The notes under the pieces: generated by a model
What the model was told of the DNA's origin: nothing
The model's input: the letters and a program-made list of their open reading frames with translations, nothing else
Databases searched by the model: none
Source of the DNA: Bradyrhizobium ottawaense
Lineage (GTDB): Bacteria > Pseudomonadota > Alphaproteobacteria > Rhizobiales > Xanthobacteraceae
Direction of reading: 5' to 3'
Length of the DNA: 64,000 nt
NCBI RefSeq assembly: GCF_900099825.1
Contig: NZ_LT629693.1
Coordinates: forward strand, 7,141,001-7,205,000
Position numbers and translations under genes: made by a program
Shown here: piece by piece, positions 20,639 to 28,778 of the stretch
Position numbering within the stretch: position 1 is the first letter of the stretch
Layout of the letters: every line of letters starts with the position of its first letter

Positions 20639-21004
20639 TCAGGCGCGGGGCGGTTCGAACGGAGAGCGCGGACAGGCGCCGTCCGGCGACGGCAGGCTGA
20701 CGATGCGGTAGCCATGCGCGACATATTCGATCGCGATGGCGGTTTCCTGCGGGGTCACCGATGACAGATGCGTCAGGCAATGATCGCCATGGAGCGGGGC
20801 AGGATGGGCCGGAGTCTTGCCGGTCGTATCGCCCGAGCCTTGCGCGATCGAGATCGCCGGCGCGCCGTCGTCGTGATCGAAGCTCAGGCCGTGGAAGAAC
20901 GACAGCGCGAACGCAACCGAGACCAGCGCGGCGAACAGCCGGCGCCAATGGCGCGGCGTCGGCTGACGCTGAACGGAATGCGTTGCGGTGAATCGGACTT
21001 CCAT
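20639..21004 (-). CDS. Small His-rich membrane-anchored or exported protein at the head of the metal-efflux operon
   Basis: A 121-residue protein with a basic N-terminus, one hydrophobic segment (LFAALVSVAFALSFFHGLSF) and a periplasmic part with His, Asp and Cys clusters (FDHDDG, HPAPLHGDHCLTH). It is first in the apparent operon with the RND adaptor and permease. The His/Cys content suggests metal binding or sensing in the periplasm, but that is inference; I do not recognise the family. DUF2946-type small proteins, which also sit in metal loci, are a possible relation. Confidence 0.6.
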   Translation of the reverse strand: MEVRFTATHSVQRQPTPRHWRRLFAALVSVAFALSFFHGLSFDHDDGAPAISIAQGSGDTTGKTPAHPAPLHGDHCLTHLSSVTPQETAIAIEYVAHGYRIVSLPSPDGACPRSPFEPPRA

Positions 21005-21104
21005 GCTGCGCTAGTTAGCGCCCGCGGCCTTCAGGTTCAAGGCGTGGCTTTCGACCAGGTGGCGAATGTTATAATGTTCGCGGTCGCCAAGCAGGGAAAA
21101 TGCA

Positions 21105-21914
21105 ATGAAACGCCTTATCGCCGCGGTCGCCAGCCTCGCACTCGTCTGCGGCGCATCCGCGCAGGAACGAACGATCACCGTCGCCTCGACGACGTCGACG
21201 GAGCAATCGGGATTGTTCGACTATCTGCTGCCGCGCTTTACGTCGGTGAGCGGTATCGGCGTCAAGGTGGTTGCCGTCGGTACCGGGCAGGCGCTCGACA
21301 TCGGCCGCCGCGGCGACGCCGACGTGGTGTTCGTCCACGACAAGGTGGCGGAGGCCAAGTTCCTCGCGGACGGGTTCGGCGTGAAGCGCTACGAGGTCAT
21401 GTACAATGACTTCGTGGTGATCGGGCCAAAGGCCGATCCGGCGCACATTGAAGGCGGCAAGGACGTCGCCGAGGCCCTGCGAAAGATTGCCGCGGCAAAA
21501 TCCGTGTTCGTCTCGCGCGGCGACCGTTCCGGCACCCATGAAGCGGAGCTGCGGCTCTGGAAGGAAGCGGGCGTCGATCTCGCCGCGGTCAAGGGCGACT
21601 GGTATCGCGAAATCGGGCAGGGCATGGGCGCGGCGCTGAACATGGCGTCGTCGTCGAACGCCTATCTGCTGGCGGATCGCGGCACCTGGCTGTCCTTCAA
21701 GAACCGTGGCGAACTTGCGGTCCTGACCGAAGGCGACCGGCGGTTGTTCAACCAGTATGGCGTGATGCTGGTCAATCCGGTCAAACATGCCGGCGTCAAA
21801 GCCCGGGATGGCCAGGCCTTCATCGACTGGCTGGTCTCTGCCGAGGGACAAAAAAACATCGCCGACTACAAGGTCGGCGGTGAACAGCTATTTTTCCCCA
21901 ACGCGTCCGAGTAG
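21105..21914 (+). CDS. tupA: Tungstate/molybdate-type ABC transporter substrate-binding protein
   Basis: A 269-residue periplasmic protein with a signal peptide (cleavage after GASA) and the anion-binding start TVASTTSTEQSGLFDYLLP. The STTST-x-x-SGL loop is typical of TupA, which binds tungstate with very high affinity. Further blocks (GTGQALDIGRRGDADVVFVH, FVSRGDRSGTHEAELRLW) also match TupA. It faces the permease gene and overlaps it by 27 bp at the 3' ends, so the two cannot share one transcript. No ATPase gene is adjacent. Confidence 0.9.
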   Translation: MKRLIAAVASLALVCGASAQERTITVASTTSTEQSGLFDYLLPRFTSVSGIGVKVVAVGTGQALDIGRRGDADVVFVHDKVAEAKFLADGFGVKRYEVMYNDFVVIGPKADPAHIEGGKDVAEALRKIAAAKSVFVSRGDRSGTHEAELRLWKEAGVDLAAVKGDWYREIGQGMGAALNMASSSNAYLLADRGTWLSFKNRGELAVLTEGDRRLFNQYGVMLVNPVKHAGVKARDGQAFIDWLVSAEGQKNIADYKVGGEQLFFPNASE

Positions 21915-22586
21915 CAGGAACGCCACCGTACTCACCGTTACGCTCAGCGACACCAGGACGAGCCCGAGCCCGAGCGCGAGCGACAATTCGCCCTTGCTGG
22001 TTTCCAGCGCAATCGCCGTCGTCATGGTGCGGGTGTAGCCGCGAATATTGCCGCCGACGATGAGGATGGCGCCGACCTCGGCGATCGCGCGCCCGAAGGC
22101 GGCGAGAAAGGCGGTGAGCAGGGAAACCCGTCCTAGCGACATCATCAACGCGATGCTGCGCAGATGCGACAGGCCATCGGTGCGGGCGAGGTCGGCATAT
22201 TCGGCCCACAGCAGCGACACCGGGCGGTGCACCAGCGAAACGACGATCGGCGTCGCCAGCATCACCTGCGCGATGATCATGGCCGGTGGCGTGAACAGCA
22301 ACCCGGCAAAGCCGAAGACACCCGTCCGGGAGAGCAGCAGATAGAGCACGAGCCCGGCCACGACCGGCGGCAGGCCGAGCAGGGCGTTGGCAAGCACGAT
22401 CAGGACCTGTCGCCCGCGAAACCGGCTGATCGCAAGCCAGATGCCGAGCGGCGCGCCGATCGCCAGCGCGATCAGGCTGGCCGAAAGGCTGACGCGCAGC
22501 GACAGCCAGACGATCGTGACCAGTTCGGAATCGAGGCGGCCGATCAGCGCCAGCGCCGCGGCGACGGATTGGGTGAAATCGTTCAT
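21888..22586 (-). CDS. tupB: ABC transporter permease, tungstate type
   Basis: A 232-residue inner-membrane protein with about five or six helices and the permease coupling loop EVGAILIVGGNIRGYTRT. The family match is to TupB. The start at 22586 (ATG) is preferred to an in-frame TTG at 22595. Its 3' end overlaps tupA on the opposite strand by 27 bp. The ATP-binding subunit TupC is not in the flanking genes, so the transporter must use an ATPase encoded elsewhere or the locus has been rearranged. Confidence 0.88.
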   Translation of the reverse strand: MNDFTQSVAAALALIGRLDSELVTIVWLSLRVSLSASLIALAIGAPLGIWLAISRFRGRQVLIVLANALLGLPPVVAGLVLYLLLSRTGVFGFAGLLFTPPAMIIAQVMLATPIVVSLVHRPVSLLWAEYADLARTDGLSHLRSIALMMSLGRVSLLTAFLAAFGRAIAEVGAILIVGGNIRGYTRTMTTAIALETSKGELSLALGLGLVLVSLSVTVSTVAFLLLGRVGEK

Positions 22587-22626
22587 CCGGCTCAATGAAG
22601 CAGAGATTCGGGCCTGAAGCGTTAAG

Positions 22627-22680
22627 TTTTGACGCGTCTTCTTGACGCGAACCGGTATCCACTTCGCTTGAAAACGCTAT
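22627..22680. repeat. Dispersed repeat, family D, copy 1
   Basis: It reads ttttgacgcgt...cttgacgcgaaccgg...ccacttcgcttgaaaacgctat. Copies are at 23762-23854 (with an insertion) and 36270-36325 (inverted). It lies in the leader of tupB, between two genes on the same strand. Confidence 0.8.
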
Positions 22681-22684
22681 GCAG

Positions 22685-22921
22685 CTATTTCCCCGCGTCG
22701 GATTCAAGGCACTGAATCAGGAAGGCGGTGCGTTCGCGCGGTGCCACCTTTTCCGCATCCGCCCTGTGCGCGCATTCCTGCTGCCTGATCTGTTCGGCGC
22801 GGCGCTTCTCCGCCGCCTCCCGGTATTCCGGAGCCACCTTGGTCGGATCAACCAATTTCTGCGCCGATAGTGGCGAGGCGATCGCGATCGAAACCAGCAC
22901 TGCTGCCACAATATGCTTCAT
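22685..22921 (-). CDS. Small secreted protein, PsiF-repeat-like
   Basis: A 78-residue protein with a signal peptide (MKHIVAAVLVSIAIASPLSA) and a mature part with two Cys in QQECAHRADAEKVAPRERTAFLIQCL. This resembles the Cys-containing helical repeat of phosphate-starvation-inducible PsiF proteins, though only one unit is present. The start at 22921 has GGAG 9 bases upstream; the upstream part of the open frame has no signal peptide. The function is unknown. Confidence 0.65.
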   Translation of the reverse strand: MKHIVAAVLVSIAIASPLSAQKLVDPTKVAPEYREAAEKRRAEQIRQQECAHRADAEKVAPRERTAFLIQCLESDAGK

Positions 22922-23193
22922 GAAAAATCTCCAACGATGAAATATGGAAAATCGGATTGCTAAAGCGCAAAGCATAGCAAAAAGCCGGTCTCCCCGATAC
23001 CGCGCCGGCCGCATCCGGGTGGTTGTTTTACCGACGACACCGTCAGGGTGTGATGTGGGTTGAAATATCGCGCAGATAGAAAACGTGCCTGTCCGCACAA
23101 ATACCGGCTTCTCCCGGTACCCGCGTAAGCAAACGTTTAGGGGCAGCCTGTAGGATACCTGTCGTCACCTCCTGCATTAACCCCCGGTTAGTC

Positions 23194-23742
23194 ATGCGCT
23201 TGCTGCCGATGAAAGAGCCCGATAAGGCCTGGCGCGCGATCAAAAGCCAGTGGAAGAAGGACGCCGAAGCCGTCGGGGAGGACTATTCCACCCTCGCGAT
23301 GGGCAGCTACGCCGTCATCGACGGCCTGGCCAAGGACGACAAAAACCCGAGCCTGTTCTGCCTTTCCGAAGGTGACCGGTCGCATGCGGTGTGTCAGGTC
23401 AGCCGCATCATGATGAGCAAGTATCCCGCGCCGACCCTGCGCGCGCGCTTCACCACCCTGTCGCCGGTCTACGAACTCGGGATTGCCGACCTCGCTCAAT
23501 ACGCCCAGATCATGGTCGCGCTGTTCTCCGGCATCGTATGGCTGTCTCGGGATACGCTTTCGGGGAGCCACATCCGGTTCTTCCTGAAGAGCCCGGGCGA
23601 CGCCCAGTTTTTTGCAGCCCTGCGGGTCGAATCACTGCTGTCGCCGTTCTCGAAGTTCACGATCGACGGGTCCCTGATCGAATGCAGCATGAGGGAAACG
23701 GAGACCGCCGAAGCGGACGAGATGGCGAAGGCGATGGCCTGA
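23194..23742 (+). CDS. Conserved hypothetical protein
   Basis: A 182-residue soluble protein with no signal peptide or membrane segment and no motif I recognise. It has a basic start (KAWRAIKSQWKKDAEAVGEDY), a central hydrophobic region and an acidic C-terminus (METAEADEMAKAMA-like). An internal ATG at 23209 (MKEPDKAW) is an alternative start. It stands alone between the PsiF-like gene and the GGDEF-EAL gene, and a family-D repeat follows at 23762. No function is assigned. Confidence 0.7.
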   Translation: MRLLPMKEPDKAWRAIKSQWKKDAEAVGEDYSTLAMGSYAVIDGLAKDDKNPSLFCLSEGDRSHAVCQVSRIMMSKYPAPTLRARFTTLSPVYELGIADLAQYAQIMVALFSGIVWLSRDTLSGSHIRFFLKSPGDAQFFAALRVESLLSPFSKFTIDGSLIECSMRETETAEADEMAKAMA

Positions 23743-23761
23743 TTGCGCAAAGCCTTGTTTT

Positions 23762-23854
23762 TCGACGCGTTTTCTACCGCAGATAAGTCTACGCAATCTG
23801 CGTAAACTTGATTGCTATGCGAACCGGTGCCCACTTCGCTCGAAGACGCTATAG
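23762..23854. repeat. Dispersed repeat, family D, copy 2
   Basis: It starts gacgcgttttct and ends gaaccggtgcccacttcgctcgaagacgctat, with an extra internal palindrome (taccgcagataagtctacg...cgcaatctgcgtaa) not present in the other two copies. It lies between 23742 and the GGDEF-EAL gene, so it may end the upstream transcript. Confidence 0.75.
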
Positions 23855-23938
23855 TCTCTTTAACCTCGCAATAACTCACTTTGCTAACGCCCCCTTGGGT
23901 AGTGCTCCCCTAAAAAAACATCTGTGGGGGCAGCGATA

Positions 23939-26653
23939 ATGCTGGACAGTTCATCTCGGGGCGTCATGACGGAGAGCTTGCGCGGATCGATCGGCGGCAT
24001 GCTGTTCCGGTCCAGATTCGGCGCGATTCAATGGCTCGTCGTGTGCGGCGCAGCCCTCGTGATCGCGATCGCGCTCGGCACCGCCTACTTCGCCATGCAA
24101 TTCCGCCAGCGCGCCCTCGAGGTCGCCGAGCGCGAGCAGAACAACACGGCGCTGCTGCTGTCGCGCCATTTCGACCAGCAGCTCGGCGATCTCCAGCACG
24201 TCCACAACGAGGTCATCGCCTACATGCAGGCGAGCGCCGGCGAGACCGCTGCCGACTTCGAGAACTCGATGTCGACGTTATCAGCGCATGAAATGCTGCG
24301 CACAAAGCTGGAGGCGCTGCCGCAACCCAACGGCCTGCATCTCTACAATGCGGCGGGAAAACTGATCAACGCGACCGAGGTCTGGCCGGTGCCCGATGTT
24401 TCGATCGCGGACCGGCGCTACTTCAAGGACTTTGCGTCCGGGAAACCAACGCCGGATGTGCTCGTCGAGCCCGTCAAGAGCAAGGTGACGGGGCTTTGGA
24501 CCACGGTGTTCGCGCGCAAGATCGTCAACCGCCGCGGCGAGATCGTCGGTTTCGCCAGCCGGGCCCTGCGGCCTTCGCACTTTGAGAACTTCGTCGCGTC
24601 ACTGGCGCTGGGCCGCGACACCGGAATTTCGGTGATCCACCACGACGGCACCATCATCGCGCGCTATCCGCAGAACGACAAATATGTCGGCCGCAACGTG
24701 TCGGGGATGGCGCAGTTTCGCCGCGCTATGGAGCTCGACGGCAACATTTCGGGGCGGTTCAGGAGCAGCCTCGGCGAAGACCTGATCGGCTCCGTCAGGC
24801 CGCTGATCCATTTCCCGATCGTCGTCGTCGCAACAGCCGACACGTCGGTCGCGCTGGCCGATTGGCGGGCGCAGACCAAGCTGCAGTTTTTCGCCGCGGT
24901 ACTGGCCGTCGTCGTCGTCGTCTTCATGATCTTCCTGATCGTGCGCCAGATGCAGCGCCAGCATGCGGCCGCGCAGCACAAGCTGTCGGAAAAGAGCCAG
25001 CATCTCGACATCGCCATCAACAACATGACGCAGGGGTTGCTGCTGTTCGACAACACGGGTTGTCTCGTGTTCTGCAACCAGCAATATATCGACATGTTCG
25101 GCGTCTCGCCGGACGTCGTCAAACCCGGCTGCCACCTACGCGAGCTCATCCTGCACCGCCAGCAGCTCGGTTCATTTGTCGGCGATGTCGACAGCTATTG
25201 CGCCAAGTTCCTCGATCCCAAGGGCGGCATCAACGAAACCGTGATCTCGACGCCCGACGGGCGCACGATCCGGCTGATCTACAAGCGGTCGGCGGACGGC
25301 GGCTGGGCCACGACGCTGGAAGACGTCACCGAAAACCGGCGCGTCCAGGCCCAGATCGAGCATCTCGCCCACTACGATCCCCTGACCAACCTGCCGAACC
25401 GGACGCTGTTCCAGCGCCACGCGGAAGGATTGCTGCTGCAGACCGCAAGCGTCCAGTTCGCGATCCTCTATATCGACATCGACGAGTTCAAGGCGATCAA
25501 CGACTCACTGGGCCATTTGATCGGCGACGAATTCCTCAAGGGCGTCGCGGAACGGCTGCGCCAGTCGGTCGGGCCGAGCGACTTCATCGCTCGCCTCGGC
25601 GGGGACGAGTTCGCGATCCTTCAGCACGATGTGGAAAACGACGACGATGTCAGCGCCCTGGTCGAGCGGATCTATCGGGCGTTGCGGACGTCGTTCGACT
25701 GCAACGGCCACCAGCTCGCCAGCGATGCCTCGATCGGCATCGCGATTGCCCCGCGCCACGGCACCGACCTGTTCGATCTGCTGAAGAGCGCCGACCTGGC
25801 GATGTATGCCGCGAAAGCGGCCGGCCGAAGGACCTATCGTTTCTTCGACCCGGCGATGGAAGCCGAAGCCAACCATCGCCGCGAGATCGAATGCGATTTG
25901 CGCAACGCGCCGGCGGAAGGCCAATTCGAGATCCACTACCAGCCGCTGGTCGATCTGCTGAGCGACGAGGTCACCGGCTGCGAGGCGCTGTTGCGCTGGC
26001 GGCATCCGGTGCGCGGCATGGTCTCGCCCGCCGACTTCATTCCGGTCGCCGAGGAGACCGGCCTGATCGAGGAGATCGGGCAGTGGGTGTTGCGTACCGC
26101 CTGCGCCGAAGCGGCCACCTGGCCGGCCCATGTCCGGATCGCCGTCAACGTCTCGCCGATCCAGTTCAAGTCGGAAACGCTGTCGCTGAAAGTCGCCGCC
26201 GCACTCGCCGAGACCGGGCTCGACCCGCGCCGGCTCGAACTCGAGATCACCGAAGCCGTGCTGATCGCTGACGACGACGCGGCGCTGGCCGCGCTGAATC
26301 AGCTTCGCGTGCTCGGGGTCAGGATTGCGCTCGACGATTTCGGAACCGGCTATTCCTCGCTGCAATATCTGCAGCGTTTCCCGTTCGACAAGATCAAGAT
26401 CGACCGCAGCTTCGTCAAGGAAGTGGTCCGCAATTCCTCGTCGGCCTCGATCATTCGGGCGGTGGTCTCAATCGCCGCCGACCGCGACATGGTCACGACG
26501 GCCGAAGGCGTCGAAACCTTGCAGCAGCGCGAAACCGTACAAAATCTCGGCTGCACGCAGATGCAGGGATACCTGTTCAGCGCCGCGCGTCCGGCGCATG
26601 AAATCCGCGGGCTGCTGGCGGCGAGCGCTGCGGCGGTCGAAAACCCGGCTTAG
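23939..26653 (+). CDS. Membrane-bound cyclic-di-GMP signalling protein: dCache, PAS, GGDEF, EAL
   Basis: A 904-residue protein: a membrane helix near residues 27-52 (WLVVCGAALVIAIALGTAYF), a periplasmic dCache-type sensor, a second helix near 315-340 (FFAAVLAVVVVVFMIFLIVR), a PAS domain, GGDEF (LGGDEFAIL, near residue 554) and EAL (CEALLRWRHP, near 682, with DDFGTGYSS). Both catalytic signatures are intact, so it could make and break c-di-GMP; which dominates cannot be told. The start at 23939 (ATG) follows ggggg; GTG at 23924 is also open. It stands alone as a transcription unit. Confidence 0.92.
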   Translation: MLDSSSRGVMTESLRGSIGGMLFRSRFGAIQWLVVCGAALVIAIALGTAYFAMQFRQRALEVAEREQNNTALLLSRHFDQQLGDLQHVHNEVIAYMQASAGETAADFENSMSTLSAHEMLRTKLEALPQPNGLHLYNAAGKLINATEVWPVPDVSIADRRYFKDFASGKPTPDVLVEPVKSKVTGLWTTVFARKIVNRRGEIVGFASRALRPSHFENFVASLALGRDTGISVIHHDGTIIARYPQNDKYVGRNVSGMAQFRRAMELDGNISGRFRSSLGEDLIGSVRPLIHFPIVVVATADTSVALADWRAQTKLQFFAAVLAVVVVVFMIFLIVRQMQRQHAAAQHKLSEKSQHLDIAINNMTQGLLLFDNTGCLVFCNQQYIDMFGVSPDVVKPGCHLRELILHRQQLGSFVGDVDSYCAKFLDPKGGINETVISTPDGRTIRLIYKRSADGGWATTLEDVTENRRVQAQIEHLAHYDPLTNLPNRTLFQRHAEGLLLQTASVQFAILYIDIDEFKAINDSLGHLIGDEFLKGVAERLRQSVGPSDFIARLGGDEFAILQHDVENDDDVSALVERIYRALRTSFDCNGHQLASDASIGIAIAPRHGTDLFDLLKSADLAMYAAKAAGRRTYRFFDPAMEAEANHRREIECDLRNAPAEGQFEIHYQPLVDLLSDEVTGCEALLRWRHPVRGMVSPADFIPVAEETGLIEEIGQWVLRTACAEAATWPAHVRIAVNVSPIQFKSETLSLKVAAALAETGLDPRRLELEITEAVLIADDDAALAALNQLRVLGVRIALDDFGTGYSSLQYLQRFPFDKIKIDRSFVKEVVRNSSSASIIRAVVSIAADRDMVTTAEGVETLQQRETVQNLGCTQMQGYLFSAARPAHEIRGLLAASAAAVENPA

Positions 26654-26866
26654 ATCTCGATCGGTTCTGATCAGGGCGTGAACCGCAAATTGTGAGGGTC
26701 AGCGGGCGTCGGCCTTGGCGCGCATGGCAGACCCACGTCGGACATCGCTCCATGTCCGAAAAGTGCCAAAGGTGGAAGTAACAATTGACCTGACATCGCC
26801 GATCCCTGGTTGCCATCTCAGCCCGGCGGGAGGATGCTGTCGCTTGCGACCACCAGGGAGAGCAGC

Positions 26867-27109
26867 ATGAGCAAGGCAGGTCTGGACAATCGTCATCGCA
26901 ACCACGACGGCGAAATCAGCCACAAGCACGGCAACACCCTCGTCGGCACGTTGCGCAAGATTTACGGACGGGGCTTCGCGGCCGGCTATCCTGAAACCGA
27001 GAAGCTGAGCGAGGTCCTGGTTCAGCTAAACGAGACGTCGCTGAGCCAGCTCCGCCGCGATCATGAAACCGGCCACCTGGAGCACAAGATCGCCAACGCT
27101 TCGAAGTAA
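26867..27109 (+). CDS. Small conserved hypothetical protein
   Basis: An 80-residue soluble, His-rich, charged protein (NRHRNHDGEISHKHGN). Its C-terminal half is predicted helical (LSEVLVQLNETSLSQLRRDHE). The start at 26867 has agggag just upstream. Length and composition resemble small cytosolic proteins annotated as hypothetical in Bradyrhizobium. No function can be given. Confidence 0.65.
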   Translation: MSKAGLDNRHRNHDGEISHKHGNTLVGTLRKIYGRGFAAGYPETEKLSEVLVQLNETSLSQLRRDHETGHLEHKIANASK

Positions 27110-27488
27110 GGCCGCCAATCGCGAAGACTCTATTTTCGATACACGCTTTGCGGTCACGGGGGCATTAGAATTCGGAGCTCGACCTCCGCAACCGCAAAGT
27201 CCGCTTTATCCCGCATTGCAGGCATCGCGCACCACAAACGCTCTGTCCGAAAGTGCCAAAACCGGAAAAGCTCAATACGAGCAAATGTTTTCCGCTCTGC
27301 TCCCAGAAGCACACATCGCAACGGCTTCAAGCGAGCGGTCAGCGTTCTCTCCGGGTTGACATGTCGACGGCGGGACGCCGGGCAAATATTGCGAGCCTCA
27401 GTGGCCCAATTCGGAAATTCGGGCTAGTTTGAGTGGTGTCGTGCACACATGGGCAAGGGAAAGTCCGACTTCTCGGGAGGATATGATC
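27110..27488. other. Intergenic region without a gene
   Basis: 379 bp with no convincing frame, RNA or terminator. It contains tgtccgaaagtgccaaaa (27246-27263), similar to tgtccgaaaagtgccaaa at 26753-26770, which looks like a scattered short repeat. The right end should hold the promoter of the gene at 27489. Confidence 0.4.
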
Positions 27489-28052
27489 ATGAGATTGTCA
27501 TCCCGCTTTGTCGCGCCCTCGGCCGTCGCTATCCTGTCAACCGCATTGCTGTGCGCCCTCGGCGGCCCGGCAGCGCCGCAAACCGCCAGCACGCTTCCCA
27601 GCATCACGGTCGACGCGCCGAGGCAAGTGGCAAGGCCGCAACGGCCGGAGGTAACGCCACAAGGGTCCGGTCGGGTGGCACACCGAGCGGGCCGCACATC
27701 GCGATCCACTCAAACGGCGACTGGGACGCCGACGACTGGGACGCCGTCGGCTGCGCGGGGTCCTATCATGGCAAAGCTTGCACGGCTCGAGAGAGAGGCC
27801 AGCAGTTGCAACGATGGTTGCGAATCAAGCTTCAAACGCGGCAAGGACCCTTGGGTTGGATGCAGCGAATCGGCGGGTTATTACTCAGTTTTCTCAGCAA
27901 CCTGCAAAGACACCCTCACTCACAGGGACTACGCGCAATGCGTAGAAACCAAAATGTTCCTGGGCTGGGACCGACAACGATCCTGGTGGTATTGCACCGG
28001 CATGCTGGCTGGGGGAAAATTTCGGGTCACCGCAGAGAATCGAAACAGGTAG
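27489..28052 (+). CDS. Secreted Cys-containing hypothetical protein
   Basis: A 187-residue protein with a signal peptide (MRLSSRFVAPSAVAILSTAL, cleavage near APQ), a low-complexity Thr/Pro/Arg linker and a C-terminal part with five Cys (CNDGCESSFKRGKDPWVGC, and further Cys in ATCKDTLTHRDYAQC). The start at 27489 is chosen because ggagg lies 8-9 bases upstream; ATG at 27483 would be too close. The Cys pattern suggests disulphides in the periplasm or outside. I do not recognise the family. Confidence 0.65.
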   Translation: MRLSSRFVAPSAVAILSTALLCALGGPAAPQTASTLPSITVDAPRQVARPQRPEVTPQGSGRVAHRAGRTSRSTQTATGTPTTGTPSAARGPIMAKLARLEREASSCNDGCESSFKRGKDPWVGCSESAGYYSVFSATCKDTLTHRDYAQCVETKMFLGWDRQRSWWYCTGMLAGGKFRVTAENRNR

Positions 28053-28457
28053 CGCATGCGTATCGAGGCTCGATAGCGGACAGCTGAACCTCGGGTGTCA
28101 TTTGTCTTCGGACAGCTCGATCGAAATGTAGTCGCTGCAAATACAATATCGATTCCAGGGTTCCATCCCCCTGACCAGAGCTCAACCTAAGTCCGTTCCG
28201 GGTCAAAACGGAAGTTGAGCTGGCCGACACCGACTTCCGCTTTACCTCTCAAGGCGGACATTCGGCGGGCAGGCTGACATCACGTAGAACGTCTAAGTTG
28301 GGCCATCCATGTCGATTTTGGCATGTCTGCGGCATGTCCGGTCAGCGGGAGCTCTCCGAAATGCCGGTTCTCCGGTTTGTTGAAGCCATTGGCCTGGACT
28401 GGAACTCTCGCCATGGCAACGCGTTCTCCTGCCGGGGCCGACCGGTGCAGGATTTAA
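28053..28457. other. Intergenic region without a gene
   Basis: 405 bp. It includes an imperfect inverted pair aacggaagttgagc / gacttccgcttt near 28208-28250. No reading frame has both a plausible start and composition. The promoter of the RlpA-like gene should lie at the right end. Confidence 0.4.
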
Positions 28458-28754
28458 ATGCGAATTTCGATCGTCTTGGCGGCCCTGCTGCTGCTTGGCA
28501 GTTCGGTCGCGCGTGCGGAGACCGGGAAGGCCTCCTACTATCCCGGTGTCGGCAGAAGCGGTGAAATGACCTGCGCGCATCGCAGCCGGCCGTTCGGCAG
28601 CATGGTCCGGGTCTCCTTCGGCAATCACAGCATTCAATGCCGCGTCAACGATCGCGGGCCGTTCATTCGCGGCCGCATTATCGATGTCTCGACTGCCGCG
28701 GCGCGGGCGCTGGGGATGATGAAGGCCGGCGTCGTCAGGGTCTCGATCGAATAG
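28458..28754 (+). CDS. Small RlpA-like secreted double-psi beta-barrel protein
   Basis: A 98-residue protein: signal peptide (MRISIVLAALLLLGSSVARA) followed by a single RlpA-like barrel with GKASYYPG, the CAHRSRPFGS block and VNDRGPFIRGRIIDVSTAAA. RlpA family members bind or cut peptidoglycan glycan strands lacking stem peptides. This protein lacks the SPOR domain of full-length RlpA, so it is probably a small periplasmic relative. The catalytic Asp in NDRGPF is present. Whether it is a lytic enzyme is unknown. Confidence 0.85.
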   Translation: MRISIVLAALLLLGSSVARAETGKASYYPGVGRSGEMTCAHRSRPFGSMVRVSFGNHSIQCRVNDRGPFIRGRIIDVSTAAARALGMMKAGVVRVSIE

Positions 28755-28778
28755 CGTGCAATGGTCGCCGGCCGGTCG

